Positions 43,430 through 54,959 of a stretch of 64,000 nt of DNA are shown piece after piece. Location of the stretch: the NCBI GenBank assembly GCA_016648135.1, contig JADDOH010001564.1, forward strand, positions 38,020 to 102,019, written 5' to 3'. The translations under genes and the position numbers were made by a program. The notes beneath the pieces are model-generated. The model made no database searches, was not told where the DNA came from, and saw only the letters and a list, made by a program, of their open reading frames with translations. The stretch's first letter is position 1; every line of letters begins with the position of its first letter. The stretch comes from Agrypnia vestita. Its lineage: Eukaryota; Arthropoda; Insecta; Trichoptera; Phryganeidae.

Positions 43430-44031
43430 AATCCTAGGATTGGTCTGGAACAAGCACTCGATTTCTTCACTCCTCTCTGTCACCTGCCAGCCTCTTCATG
43501 TCTTGGTAGGTGCTACAGCGCACATCTCCGATAATCTGGTCTACGTAGCTTAATCTCCGGCCACTACGATTGTTGCCTTCAACATTTCCCTCAACGATGG
43601 TAAAAAGCAGGCCCGGATGCCTTATGTATGGCTATACAAATTGCTCATTGTCAGGCGATTCTGTTCAGGAGCCGCCTCTTTTCGCCCACCCTGCTCAACA
43701 CCTCGTCGTTTCGGATATGCTCTGACCAACAGATCCTCGCCATGTGCCTGTAGCACCACATCTCAAAGGTCGCTAGCCTCCCGAACATGCTCTGGCCGAT
43801 GGTCCATGTTTTGCTGCCATACATCAGCACACTCCACACAAGAGTTTTGATCAAGTTCTTCCTAACCTTTAAATCAATGTTGGGGAACTCAAGGATCTTG
43901 GATTTTTTGCTGAAGGTGACTCTTACTTGTTGTATTCTGCTTATGATGTTTGCGTCTGAGCGGCCATTTTGGGAAATTTTGCTACCCAAATATGTGAATT
44001 CTTTCACTTGTTCGATAACGATGCCACTCAA
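43430..44031 (-). pseudogene. endonuclease/reverse-transcriptase LINE, C-terminal region
   Basis: The minus strand is open for 126 codons: EQVKEFTYLGSKISQNGRSD, ISRIQQVRVTFSKKSKIL, NIDLKVRKNLIKTLVWSVLM YGSKTWTI, FEMWCYRHMARICW and NDEVLSRVGEKRRLL. These words fit the region after the reverse transcriptase catalytic core in the insect LINE group whose proteins contain 'NIDLEVRK+LIK.YVWSV.LYG.ETW' and 'FEMWCYRRM'. Below 43651 other frames continue with HPGLLFTIVEGNVEGNNRSG, VDQIIGDVRCSTYQDMKRLA and DREEWRNRV, the normal C-terminus. The catalytic domain and 5' half are missing. Confidence 0.85.
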
Positions 44032-44149
44032 AAGAATATTTAATTATGTTAATGACAAGCAATATATTATAAAGAATTTCCTAGTCCACGTGTACAAAAT
44101 CAAAAAAGTGATTAGTTACAGCGTACATGAATAAAAATATGAAATATTA

Positions 44150-44285
44150 TTTTGAGGTCCACGTTTATCCTACGACAAGTCATTGGGACTTTAGACTTCC
44201 ACAAACAAAAGTGGCAGGAATGCATAATAGTTTATACTACAAAGGTTTCAAATTATTTATTCAATGAACTGCCAGCAAAGTTTAG
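44150..44285 (+). pseudogene. LINE C-terminal tail fragment
   Basis: The plus strand reads DFRLPQTKVAGMHNSLYYKG FKLF, then after a frame slip NELPAKF. 'R.....P........S+.Y.G.KL+N.LP...K' is a frequent C-terminal theme of Jockey/CR1-like proteins. It directly abuts a repeat A fragment. Confidence 0.6.
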
Positions 44286-44420
44286 TTTAGTTTGGGTGTT
44301 CATAGGGCCTATTGTACGGCTGGCTTAAGTGATCACTTTACACAATGTAACGTTCACCATTTCCACCCATAATAGAATTCCACATGTATCAAATTTTTGG
44401 AAGTTGTATATATTTAAGTT
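44285..44420 (+). repeat. repeat A fragment
   Basis: GGTGTTCATAGGGCCTATTG, ACGGCTGGCTTAAGTGATCA, CACAATGTAACGTTCACCAT and ATCAAATTTTTGGAAGTTGT match the middle of repeat A. The outer ends are missing. Confidence 0.8.
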
Positions 44421-44544
44421 TTACAACCCGTTTTGAACGTATGTTGATGTAATCATTAGCGGGACCGGCATCCAAAACTTTTTCACTCCCCTTAATTAAC
44501 TACAGATATAACTAATTCTATATCTATTTTTGATTGGAATTTTT

Positions 44545-44712
44545 GAAAGCAATATCCTTTATATGTGTAATGATTGCATTGCGTAAAATAATCACTTTAG
44601 CCAGCCTTACGATAGGTTGTAAGCCCTTTGAACACCCAAAGACTATACTTTCCCATAAAAAAAATTAATTTCATACCTATGAGACATCTTTATATCTATC
44701 TATAATATATTT
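44545..44712 (-). repeat. repeat A fragment, minus strand
   Basis: The reverse complement shows GTCTCATAGGTATGAAATTA, GGGAAAGTATAGTCTTTGGG, GGGCTTACAACCTATCGTAA and CGCAATGCAATCATTACACA. It lies head-to-head with the fragment at 44285 in a local cluster. Confidence 0.75.
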
Positions 44713-44719
44713 TGATTAA

Positions 44720-45800
44720 TGATCCAGTACTATGTTCAGTAATGTGTTCTCAAAAATTTGAACAAACTCAAAATATTCTAATTATTAAATATTTATTTTT
44801 AAAATAATTAAATTTAAATAAATTTATATTATAACAGCAAGATTTAATTAAAAAATAAACATAGTGTGTCAAATCATCCGTTTAATTTTTATTATATTTT
44901 ATATGATGGCGTAAAATTATCTTTCCAATAAATTCAATACCACGGCCATTACCACAATTTTTGTGCCCTCACCCACTAGTCTCACTAAATTTGTGTAAAA
45001 TTAGAGAAATTTATGTTATGTTCGTGTTATGTTATATTTTAAAAAAATATATAGTGTAGATGTAATTTTTTTGCAACTAAATAAAAATATAACAACAAAG
45101 AATTGAGCTATGTTCCAATTTTAAAGCGTTTGAATTTAATATGCTGTGAGATAAATATTCTAGCCTCTTATTTTTAATTTATAAGATTTCTCGAATGCCG
45201 TAATATATACAATGATGAAATTCAAAAAAAAATTTGAAAGAATTCAAACGGTACAATGTTCCACAATAATACAAAGGTATTCTCTACGGGGCCGAGTTGC
45301 GGAAAAGCGCGTTCATAAAATTCCAGTCAGAAAAATAAAAACAAGCGGAGGAAAATAATTGTAAAATACGTAATTAAATGTTCACGATCTAAAATCTGGC
45401 ATATTTCAAAATACATAAGCAGACATTTTCATTAAAGAATACGTGGATTACATTCTACTGGAAAAAATACACCTAAAAAGGCGTGTAAACGAGTGTTACT
45501 CTTGTCAGTGTGTGCGAAGCGAGCTTCATTGTGTATTGTTTTTTAAGCAGATCAAAATGGCCAACTGATGTACACCGACCTTTACCACTAAATCGAAAAG
45601 ACGCGAGACTAATCAAGCTTCATCCACATTCAATATTCTATTCGATTATTAATTATATAAACTCATTTGGTGGAAATATGAAAATGAAAAGATTCCCGAT
45701 AGAATACTGTTGGAAGACACTTATAGACTGACTTAAAATTCCGCTTTTTGCCATCCTCTTTTTATTTATAGTTATTTTTTTTATTTATTAAATTTAATAG
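44720..45800. other. intergenic, nothing recognised
   Basis: AT-rich. The frame 45510-45731 has no recognised domain. Confidence 0.5.
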
Positions 45801-45804
45801 TGAT

Positions 45805-45990
45805 GCGGAAACGGAATACGTACCACATCAATATTCTTACTATTTAAAAATTAAGCTTGGTGCTAAATGATAATAAAAAAATATGCTATATTTGTAGTCT
45901 CCTAAAACCAGGCCCGATCACTGGATTACTAGGCAAAAGTCTTAATAACAAGAAAAACAAGCTACTCATATAAAACTCTACATAGTATTG
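45805..45990 (-). repeat. SINE family C, degraded copy
   Basis: CCACATCAATATTCTTACTA, TTAAGCTTGGTGCTAAATGA, CACTGGATTACTAGGCAAAA and AACAAGCTACTCATA occur in the same order and orientation as at 39429-39617. The B box has decayed. Confidence 0.65.
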
Positions 45991-46202
45991 TATTACAATT
46001 TAGATTTACATAGATAGAGAGTATTTTATATAGATATAAATGGAGATAATAAATTTGGACAACACATTTTTAGCATTCTAACATGATACTTTAATTCAAT
46101 TCAAAATTTAAAAAATAACATTGATAGTTGAATTTAAGTAATCAATACATAACAAAGTAACAAATTTTTAGGCGCGTTGAGAGTGCAATATAATATTTTC
46201 AC

Positions 46203-46385
46203 GAAAAGGTGGCCGAAGCAACATGCGTTGCACGGCCGGTTCGGGGTTGGTGGCCCACGGTTCAAACCCCATCTCCTGCCGTTTAATTTCGTTTTTTAAC
46301 CGTGAATTCATATGAAGCTACGGACGTTACACGATATTACGGGAATAGATAGACAGACGGACGGACGGACAGACAACGAAATTAT
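46203..46385 (+). repeat. SINE family B copy
   Basis: GGTGGCCGAAGCAACATGCG, then GGTGGCCCACGGTTCAAACC (B-box-like GGTTCAAACC), CCATCTCCTGCCGTTTAATT, AACCGTGAATTCATATGAAG, then GACAGACGGACGGACGGACA. It shares all blocks with 25107-25330 and 9103-9300. Confidence 0.8.
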
Positions 46386-46389
46386 AAAA

Positions 46390-48770
46390 GTCAATATAAA
46401 AAGTTTAAAATCTTAATATCAAAACAACCTGGTATCATTTCGGTTCCATAAAGGAAGCAAAAAATGTCTTATATTTTTGGAATTTGAATTCCTCCTCCCG
46501 TCTTTACAACATTATAACGTTGGACCAAATGAAAATTTAAACGCGTTCGGCTCTTAAAAGTAAGTAACCGTATTTTTCGCTTATTTTCCGTGGCAGTTAC
46601 GTAAGTCAGAAATGTCGCGAGAGACTTACCACGCTTAGAAAAAGCGAGGAACCATACTTCTAATATCGATTTTCTGTCAAGTCGAAGGGGTTGTTTCATT
46701 GTGTGGGGCACCCCAAGCCCCCCAGGCCTCACGCGATCCGCCCCGCGAGCGGTGAGACCAGTTGGAGGCTCGTGTCTGCGGCGACCTCGTGAGGATGGGA
46801 GTGGTGCTGGAGAATCAAACTGACTATCAAATAATAAGGAGACCTCGATTTCAGCCCCTTAAGTTACCCTTTAATGTCAAGAAAAATATCATCTTATCAA
46901 AAATACGTTAAATAATTATTAATTATAATCAAATTTATAATTAATTATATAAATTAGATATTGTTTATCGACAAGTCTTTATTTATTTCAAAGTATTTGC
47001 ATTTTTATAGAGGGTCTTGTAACATAATATAATTTAATACATTACGTCCCGATCTGACTAACGATTCCCAAGCCACACCGTCCCGATGTTGACTGAGCGC
47101 GCCAAGTTGAGCCGCCTATAACCTTCTTAAGTTATATTGATCCATTGACATCACTAATTTCCACCATCGTTGTATATAGTTCATTATCAATGAATAGTCA
47201 GCACATTAACAAACAAATTATTTTGACAGTAATGATATTAAATTCATTTTAATAATTTTACAGTTACGCAAATATAAGAAGAGCGTATCTAAGTAATGAA
47301 ACCTATAACAAAAAATTACTGCAAACTATTAAATGATAAATCATTGGCTTGGTTGTCCGTTATCTTCCTGTTTACTTTCATTAATTAATCTTATTATATT
47401 TAACGAAAACTACGTTCACTAAATATAATATATAAAATGGCTTACATTGTAACATTATTGTTGTTAGTTTAATATTGTTGAATGAATAGAATCGTGATAC
47501 AAATGAAAATAGTTTCCAACTTCAGTACAACCTGACCTTCTCTCACAATGTCGCCATGATATCCTGTGGTATCTACGAAAGGCGATGTACAGCTACGAGC
47601 ACATTCTATGTGACCCAATGAGCAACAATAAGATCGCGGCTCTACGGCGTAGCGAGGGCCCTGCTCGACACTCGACAAAAGCCGAGGAGAATGTTAAAGC
47701 CCGCAGAATATTATTTATCGATACTACTTCTGCGATATATAATATTTCGTTGTATAAAATATTAAAGAAAGTTAGCTTCATTTATGATTTACGAATGACG
47801 TATGAGAAAAGCTTTATCGGATCCAATATATTTTCGGATGACGCTTGTGGTCGCTTTAATTTAATATTGACGCGGCAGCTAACGGAAATTACATGTTACT
47901 GTGAAAATATATTATTATGTATGTACATATATTTGTAGTTATATTATGAGAAAACAACTTTTTGTGTGTCACGCGAATGAATGGTACCTGTGAGGTATTA
48001 TGAAAAAATATATGGTTTGTTCCATTGTTAGCTCGATAATTTATGGTTTTTCTTCTAATTATTTATAAAAAAATAAATACTTAACTACCCAACCGGGTAG
48101 TAAAGGAATTGCCTAATTTGAACACACCCTAAGGGTAACGATGTATGCAAAAAATTATCCAACTAGGGATTGTGGGATTTCCGGAGAGTCGTGTGGGTTA
48201 ACTTTATTTTCCTCAAGGTCATACAGCGCAACTGAGCAATATTTAAAGCGGTAGCGAATTTAATATAGGAGAATAGGCTAGTGGGGAGAAGAAACGTTTT
48301 GCGCAGATTACTAAAATGAAATATGCTAAATTTGCATGATTTTGAGAAGTCATACGGAAAAAGATCAAAATTAAAGAATTAATATTTTTGAATTTTTTAA
48401 AAATTCATAGAATTTTGTCCAATACAGTGATAAGAGCAAAAAAATTGCACGCTTGTTTATTTATTTACAATAATTTTCTAAAGTATGCATATCATGGGAA
48501 AAGTTCTAAAATATTCGATTTCTATTTAAATTTTAATAGGTAGTACTCTAAATAATTCCGCAAGAGTTCATTTGGTCTACTATACTCCTTAATCTATGAC
48601 AATATCTATGAAATGTCACATCAATTTCACTGATATGATAGATTTTTACAATTTAAGTGTATTTTTGAATAAAAATAAATACTTTTTCTTTAAAAATAGC
48701 AAAATAATATTGTGATGACATTATTAATATAATTAATAAAATAAACTTAGTTTTCATCACTTTTTTATAT
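46390..48770. other. long intergenic stretch, GC-richer patches, no supported gene
   Basis: 46680-46810 is GC-rich (GAGCGGTGAGACCAGTTGGA) without a recognised product. 47520-47700 is open on both strands. The minus-strand frame there (VEQGPRYAVEPRSYCCSLGH, then IECARSC and a long hydrophilic part) is compositionally protein-like but matches nothing I know. Confidence 0.4.
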
Positions 48771-48785
48771 TGAAAATATCAACAC

Positions 48786-48816
48786 GTTTCAAGGCCTGTG
48801 TCTTCGTCTTCGTCAG
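48786..48816 (-). ncRNA. hammerhead-like motif downstream of the Penelope-like fragment
   Basis: The minus strand has CTGACGA, 19 nt, then GAAAC. Both invariant hammerhead blocks are exact, but the intervening sequence forms only a weak stem II. It lies about 165 bp beyond the end of the GIY-YIG frame on the same strand. Hammerhead ribozymes are known in Penelope-like elements, which gives the position weight. Confidence 0.45.
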
Positions 48817-48959
48817 ATACAATTGTATACAATTATAAATTAAATTCAAAAATCGAAGTAAAGTTAGTCAAAATATTAAAAAAGTTATATATGGAAAATT
48901 AATTATAACAAAGTACTTACTTAACATGAAAATAAATTTAAAAGATAACTATTTATAAA

Positions 48960-49560
48960 AAGGACCTGGTTGTTTATAATATTTAATTTACTATTAACAT
49001 TATTTCGTATTTCCAAAATTTATAATTTATCAAACTGTGATTCTGTATAATTTGTAAGCCCTTATTAATATCAAAAGAATGATCCATAGCCAAATGATGG
49101 TTAGAAAGTTCAAAATAATTATTGTTATTTAAACACTTTAAGTGGTCCTTAACTCTAACATCAAAATTTCTACACCTTTTTCCTATATAAAAATAATCAC
49201 AATCATTACAAATCAATTTATAAACACCCGATTTTTTTTTTTAAATTATCCTTATCCTCATTATTTAATATGTATTTTTTAAATTTATTATTAGTATAAA
49301 ACGCTGATTGCATGACATTTGAGATATTTTCAACTATTGAGTTAGAAATTTCATCATCTATAAATACAATTTTCCTCCAATGTTTTTCGGTATTAAATAT
49401 TGAAGGGTAAACAAAAACTTTAAAAAACAATTATTATATTTTTCACTTAACACAATGTCAATTAATTTTTAATCAAAACCATTATTAAACGCGATCTGTT
49501 TAATAATTTTTAATTCAATATTAAAATTATCAACAGATAATAGAATATTAATTAATCTAC
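48960..49560 (-). pseudogene. Penelope-like element fragment with GIY-YIG endonuclease domain
   Basis: C-terminal part of a Penelope-like retroelement protein, whose GIY-YIG nuclease nicks the target for reverse transcription. In order on the minus strand: KQIAFNNGFD then KLIDIVLSEKYNN (49530-49440, with stops); a 70-codon frame with EKHWRKIVFIDDEISNSIVE and FYTNNKFKKYILNNEDKD; a frameshift in an A-run near 49245; then SGVYKLICNDCDYFYIGKRC RNFDVRVKDHLKC. The GIY equivalent is GVY, YIG is exact, an Arg follows in RNFDVR, and an acidic residue (KYEIM) lies near the end. The reverse transcriptase core is missing. At least one frameshift and several stops make it inactive. Confidence 0.82.
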
Positions 49561-49609
49561 TTAACATATAGTGAAAAGTTTAATATAATAATTTGTTCAT
49601 ATTTTACGT

Positions 49610-50320
49610 TACCTAATATTTTAATTGCTTTTCAATTGAATTGTTGGTGTGGATTTGAATTGTGAATTGAATCAATTGAACTATCGGTGCGTGTTGTGTT
49701 ATACTCAAAAAAAAAAAATATGAAAAAAAAAAGTTTTTGTGTTTTACTGATAACATTATTAAAATGGATTTCCACAAAGCAAATGCAAAAACATTCAATT
49801 TATGATTATTAGCTTGCTTATAATATCACATACAGATTATTTAGTTTTAGCATTATATAGTGTACTATTATAATTTTTTAATGGCAGTATCTCATTCCCA
49901 GTTAACTCCAGTATTGAGCCCACGATATTATGTTTATTCGAAATTGTACGATTCATATCCGCTTCCGTTTTGCTGTTGGAACGAAATATGCAAAAACCGA
50001 GATTCTGCAGAACGAGGTAGAATCATTAAAGACCAGATCGTACGTTTGGTGTATTTTGATGTAAATTTTGAAGCGGCTGCACTGCGCTGCCCAGAGACCC
50101 GGCCCCGTCTTCGTGGCTACCGTGCAGTATTTATGAACCACGTACATGCCATTGGGGATACATCCGCGTTTCTAAATGTATTTTGAAACGTGAAAGCTTA
50201 GGAAGAAAATTTAATAACGTAACGAAAATTCTTCTTTACTCGCGTAATATTGCGAAAAAAGGTAAAATGGCAGCTAGCGCTTTAAAAATATGGCCAAACA
50301 CAAATTTGGTTAATAATATT
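49610..50320. other. intergenic between Penelope-like fragment and mariner
   Basis: The frame 49860-50186 is open but matches nothing known. The GC-richer section 50060-50110 shows no conserved domain. No element ends were recognised. Confidence 0.4.
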
Positions 50321-50321
50321 A

Positions 50322-51600
50322 CGTCCTTACATATGAAATTGGCGTTTAGTATGGGAGGAACATAAAGCCGATTTTTTTTTATTATAATATATTTATTTAA
50401 TCAAAGTATGTACCATTGCTATCTATGCACTTTTGCCATCTCATAGGTAGTTCATCGATCCCTTTACTAAAAAAACCATTCGGACGGGAATCAATAAAAT
50501 CTTTGAAGGCGGTTTGGACTGCCCCATCGGAGTTGAATTTTTTCCTTTGCAAGAAGTTATCCAAATTTCGAAAAAAATGGTAATCTGTCGGGGCAAGGTC
50601 CGGAGAGTACGGTGGATGTCTTAGACATTCCAATTGAAGCTCCTCTAATTTGGTAGTGTCTGTTGTGCAGTGTGTGGTCTAGCGTTATCATGAAGCAGCA
50701 GTGGCCTAGAGCGATTAACCAGCCTCGGTTGTTTAGCAGCTAGCTTTTCCATCATGGTTTGCAGTTGCTGACAATAGACATCTGCCGTAATCGTCTGGCC
50801 AGATTTAAGAAAGCTATAGTGAACGACACCAGCACTAGTCCACCAAACGCTCACAAGTAACTTTTTTGGAGTCAATTTTCACTTGGGGCATGGTTTGGCT
50901 GGTTCGGCAGGGTTCAGCCATTGCGATGAGCGCTACCGATTATCGTACAGGATCCACTTTTCATCACAGGTAATGATTCGATTTAAAATCCCTTCATTAT
51001 TGTGCCGGTTGAGTAATGCAACGCAGCAGTCAACGCGCGTTTGTTGATTTGCTTCACTCAATTCGTGAGGTACCCACCTTTCAAGCTTTTTCACCTTACC
51101 AATTTGCTTCAAGTGGATTAAAACAGTTTTATCACTAACACCGCAGCCTGCAGCTAACTCGGATGTGGTTTGCGATGGATTCGCTTCCACAATAGCCTTC
51201 AATTCTTCATTATCAACTTTGGTCTCCGGCCGCCCACGGGGCTTGTTCTGCAGGTCGGAATTTCCAGAACGAAAACGTTGGAACCAAAAACGCACTGTGT
51301 TTTCTTTTGCGGCACCGTCGCCATACACATCATTAATCCTTCGAGCCGTTTCTGCAGCACTGGTGCCACGGTGGAACTCGTACTCGTAAATAACGCGATA
51401 TTTCAAGTTTTTCATTTTGTAAACTGAGTGACGCAAAGAAAAAAACAATTGAGGAAAAAACAAATGAATTATAATTTTCAAAACACAAATACATGAGTAA
51501 ATAGCTGTATAAATTTGGATTTGGAATTCCTAACCAAAGAGAAGATATTTGAGATCAAATTTGCCAGTACGGCAAATCGCCAATTTCATATGTAAGGACC
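50322..51600 (-). mobile_element. mariner transposon, structurally complete ends
   Basis: A 1279-bp element flanked by TA on both sides (50320-50321 and 51601-51602), the expected mariner target duplication. Terminal inverted repeats are 50322-50344 (CGTCCTTACATATGAAATTG then GCG) and 51578-51600, with 22 of 23 positions complementary. Length, ends and encoded transposase all fit a canonical mariner of about 1.3 kb. The outer G/C difference at the first position is the only mismatch in the repeats. Confidence 0.95.
50397..51415 (-). pseudogene. mariner D34D transposase, two stops and one frameshift
   Basis: Transposase that cuts and joins element ends. The natural start is the Met at 51415 (MKNLKYRVIYEYEFHRGTSA); the upstream Met at 51481 lies in the untranslated region. 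The helix-turn-helix part covers ETARRINDVYGDGAAKENTV and FWFQRFRSGN; the second one covers SQTTSELAAGCGVSDKTV. The linker WVPHEL is present. Catalytic residues are Asp in TCDEKW (near 50964), Asp in LLHDNARPH (50687-50689) and Asp in LAPTDYH (50583-50585). Their spacing is 34 residues if one lost base near 50648 is allowed. In-frame stops are TAG at 50933-50935, after YDNR, and TGA at 50879-50881. The C-terminus is canonical, ending SNGTYFD at 50397. All three catalytic positions survive, so decay is limited, but no full protein can be made. Confidence 0.93.
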
Positions 51601-51604
51601 TAAT

Positions 51605-52195
51605 ATCTGCCAGTGGATCCAAAGTCTTTAACGTGACTCAGACATGTTCATAGTTCTTAAAAAAATATTTGAAACCGAAGCAAAGCATAAATTTACGTAC
51701 GTAAAGGTAAAATGATAAAAAAAAATTATTTCATCAGAATAAACAAAAATTGTTAACATGAGAAAAACACCACATAATTGGCGAATTTTTATCGTGAAAT
51801 TTAATTTCGCTGTAGATAACAAAACAGACTGAACATGTAAAAGAAAATAAACATTGCAATCAAATATTTAACAACGAAGCTTGTTATATTGTAACAACTG
51901 AACAAATACTTCCATGGGTTATGGGCTTGCAGGGTAATCAGGACTGGCAATATTTTGCCCCGGAGCAGTTTCCAACTAGACTCATCAGCACACACAAAGT
52001 TAGTGTTATCGTCACGCGTTTCTCCACTAATGGAACTAATAGGCAAATTCTACCAAATAATAGAAAAATACCAGTCAAATTCTGTGATCAGCAGAATATT
52101 AAAGACTGGTAATGTATATGGTTATATAGTTGACATTTTCAATGACAATCTAGTGAAAATAAAGTTTACACTTAAAAAGACAATACTACTTCATT
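51605..52195. other. intergenic, nothing recognised
   Basis: Overlapping short frames on both strands at 51801-52200 match nothing I know. AT-rich. Confidence 0.45.
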
Positions 52196-52199
52196 ACTA

Positions 52200-52535
52200 A
52201 CTTCTACTATTAATATATATATGTAATGATGTATAATTTATTTTAATATACATTTTACTGCTTTATACTTCACATTTTTCATTTTTATACACATATTTTA
52301 ATGCTTATACTTGCAAAGGTTATTGACCTGATTACCCTGATAATGTTTTACGTATATAATTCTTGAATTTTATGTAATATATATATTTTTTTATGTATAA
52401 CACCTGCTAGGAATTTATAAATTTATATCTTATATGTACTGCTAATACCCGATATTGTTTTATATACTTCTTTTTATATAATAACATTTTTATGTAAAAG
52501 CCTATTATGGGCGTAAACAAATAAATAAACTCAAA
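52200..52535 (+). repeat. possible LINE 3' UTR
   Basis: AT-rich tract ending GCCTATTATGGGCGTAAACA then AATAAATAAAC at about 52515-52530. It is similar in layout to the other LINE tails here. No coding remnant is attached. Confidence 0.35.
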
Positions 52536-52754
52536 GTGCAATTTTGAGCCGACTCTGATATGAAGCACTATGAAAGCAAGATGTTAAATGTAATTAAAAA
52601 AAGAGTTTTTTTAGTATGATTCACATATGTAATGTCAAACCACATTAATAGGCTTCATTAGAAGTGTCTATTCAAAAGGAACCATTTCCTTTAATAATTA
52701 AGGAGGAACCACGCACGTGAATGATTGTGAAAACTTAATTCAAACTAAGATTTA

Positions 52755-53018
52755 CAGGTGTCTCAAAGCCAGCAGCAAAAACTTTACAGGTACCTATATG
52801 TATTAATGAATTCTTCATAATCGGTATAAGTTACTGTAATGATTAATGATAGTACAACTTTTAAAAAAAAAGTCATAAATATTGAAAAAATGCAAACCTT
52901 AATATTGCAAACCTCCATAACTATTGATATAAGGTCATGGTTGCTTGAACATTTTCGAATCTTTATCAAGGTAGGAATCCACCTATAAAGTTTTCGGTAC
53001 TAGCTATGAGACACCCTG
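52755..53018. mobile_element. mariner-type MITE of about 264 bp with TA target
   Basis: Flanked by TA at 52753-52754 and 53019-53020. Left end CAGGTGTCTCAAAGCCAGCA; right end, read in reverse complement, CAGGGTGTCTCATAGCTAGT. Both continue to AAAACTTTA.AGGT, giving inverted repeats of about 38 bp with a handful of differences. The interior is AT-rich without a frame. It abuts a repeat A copy. Confidence 0.85.
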
Positions 53019-53026
53019 TATATTAT

Positions 53027-53110
53027 AGATATCTCACAGAGACGAAGCTATTTATATGGATAAGTAGGTATGAAAGTCTGAGCGTTTAAAGGACTTAAGA
53101 CCTGTCATAT
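53027..53110 (+). repeat. repeat A, left fragment
   Basis: TAGATATCTCACAGAGACGA, AGCTATTTATATGGATAAGT and AGGTATGAAAGTCTGAGCG match the left third of repeat A. The remainder is interrupted. Confidence 0.75.
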
Positions 53111-53209
53111 GGCTTGCTTAGAATATTTTGAATATGTGCAAATTTTTCAAGAACACAATACTGGATTTCATCCCCATGGGGAAATCATTAATCAAGAATT
53201 ATTATAGAC

Positions 53210-53400
53210 TCATAGAGACGAAGCTGTATTTTTTAATAGGGGAAAGATATCTTTTTCATACTAAAAAAAGGATATGACTGGCTCAGTTAAGCGATCGCCT
53301 AACAAAATGTAATGTTCACCGATTTCATCCATGACCGACAACCACATCTATAAAATTTGGAAAGTTGTGTACAGGGTGTACACAAAGTTGTATATAGGAT
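53210..53400 (+). repeat. repeat A copy
   Basis: TATAGACTCATAGAGACGAA, TGGCTCAGTTAAGCGATCGC, CAAAATGTAATGTTCACCGA and ATAAAATTTGGAAAGTTGTG match repeat A in order. The right part is displaced by a TACAGGGTGTACAC word at about 53375 that resembles a mariner-type end. Confidence 0.75.
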
Positions 53401-53409
53401 GGTATATGT

Positions 53410-54950
53410 ACAATGTTTTGTGACAGCCGAAACGCTGAAATGTCATTGGTCCGAATTCGACGCTCGAGATGTTTACACCAATGACTAGCAGGATCTGACA
53501 GTTACAAGAATCCGTACCAGTTGAAACGGACCGCTATAGTTAGTAAAAAATTTAAGCCAATCGGGAAGAAATGGAACGCGCTGTTTCTATATTCGACGAA
53601 GCACCTAGACTCAACGTTAGCGTAAGTGACGTTCGCCGACGATATCTATAAAAGTGAATTAATATCCGATTTTACCACAAAACCATCGCAGAGCTGTGTA
53701 AAACCACAGAAGGAGGACTAATTAAAAACTAAAAAGATACGGTTTCGACGTTGCCTGGATCCTAGTAAATCAAGTACATAACATGTGTAAAACGCTAAAA
53801 ATATGGTCACCTAAAATATCGCGACTTAAGGCATATTCTGATATCGAGTTTAACGATTATCGAATCTTAACTGAACCAAAGATAATTAATTTTCGCTCCA
53901 CAAGCTTCTCTGGGAAACCGATTAAATACAAGCCGAGGTTTTCACGGGGCTTAAATTCATTTAGATTTCATGTTTTCGTCAATGCGAAAAAATCGGTTAT
54001 AACGAGGTTTTAGCGATGGTTATGCAAAATAAATTGATATGTGAGAATATATATCCTACGTGAGAAGACTTTAGACTAAGATCTCCTGAAGTATGAGTAT
54101 CTCTTGGAGAGCACCTGATAGATTTACAGATTTTTATTAAGATACACCGTCTATACATCAGGGGTATCTAGTGAGAATATACGTTTATGTAAACATAAAT
54201 TTTGAGATATAAATTCAAATTCAAAAGTATATCTCGCAATATTCCTGTCACATAAATATTTTATTTAAATGTCTTTCAAAAATATATATTTACGTAAATA
54301 TCATGCTTAAAAGTACTCACTGCCCATGCCTAAATATCTAACTAATAGAAGATGTAAACTTAGTTTACTAAATGTTTCACATTGTAAGAATATATACAAA
54401 ACTAACTAATTAAAATTAACTTAATCGTAGGTACAGCTGAAAAGTTCAAAAAAATTAAATGCGCTGGCAGGATGAAAGACGACGAACAAGAAAACTTTTG
54501 ATAAAATTGTAGAAAGGTCCAGTACATGCGGCATTTTAGTTGATTATTTAAGATTTATAGAGATTATTAACAAGTCATTAATTACTGTGATTATATGTAT
54601 TACCTGACAATGTAATTACCGTGATAATAGAGATTTTTAACAATTTATTAATTACTGTGATAGAAAGTACAATGTGAAAACATTTTACTAGAATAATATT
54701 TTATAGAATACACATTTTAAGGTTGAGAAAGATGTAACAATGTAGAAAATAAAATTTAGTTGGTTTATTAGTGTTTTATGGAATATTCTGCCGTGTGTGT
54801 ACTTTTCTGACTCGCATGCACAAGGCAGAATATCGTGACAATATTTCTATCAAGAATAGTCATTGACTATCCCAATCAAGCCTAATTAATATATTATATG
54901 GAGTGGCTTTGAAAAAATACAGCGATTTAGTTGGAGGGTTAGACATGGTA
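53410..54950. other. intergenic, nothing firmly recognised
   Basis: Includes a short possible LINE remnant at 54440-54500 (RMKDDEQENF). The frame 53783-54013 has no known domain. Otherwise AT-rich. Confidence 0.4.
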
Positions 54951-54959
54951 ACATTATAT

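Noticed and set aside
49860..50186. 108-codon frame next to the mariner
   Set aside because: No domain recognised, and it overlaps an antisense frame of similar quality.
51165..51427. Two plus-strand frames of 74 and 85 codons
   Set aside because: Antisense shadows of the mariner transposase N-terminus.
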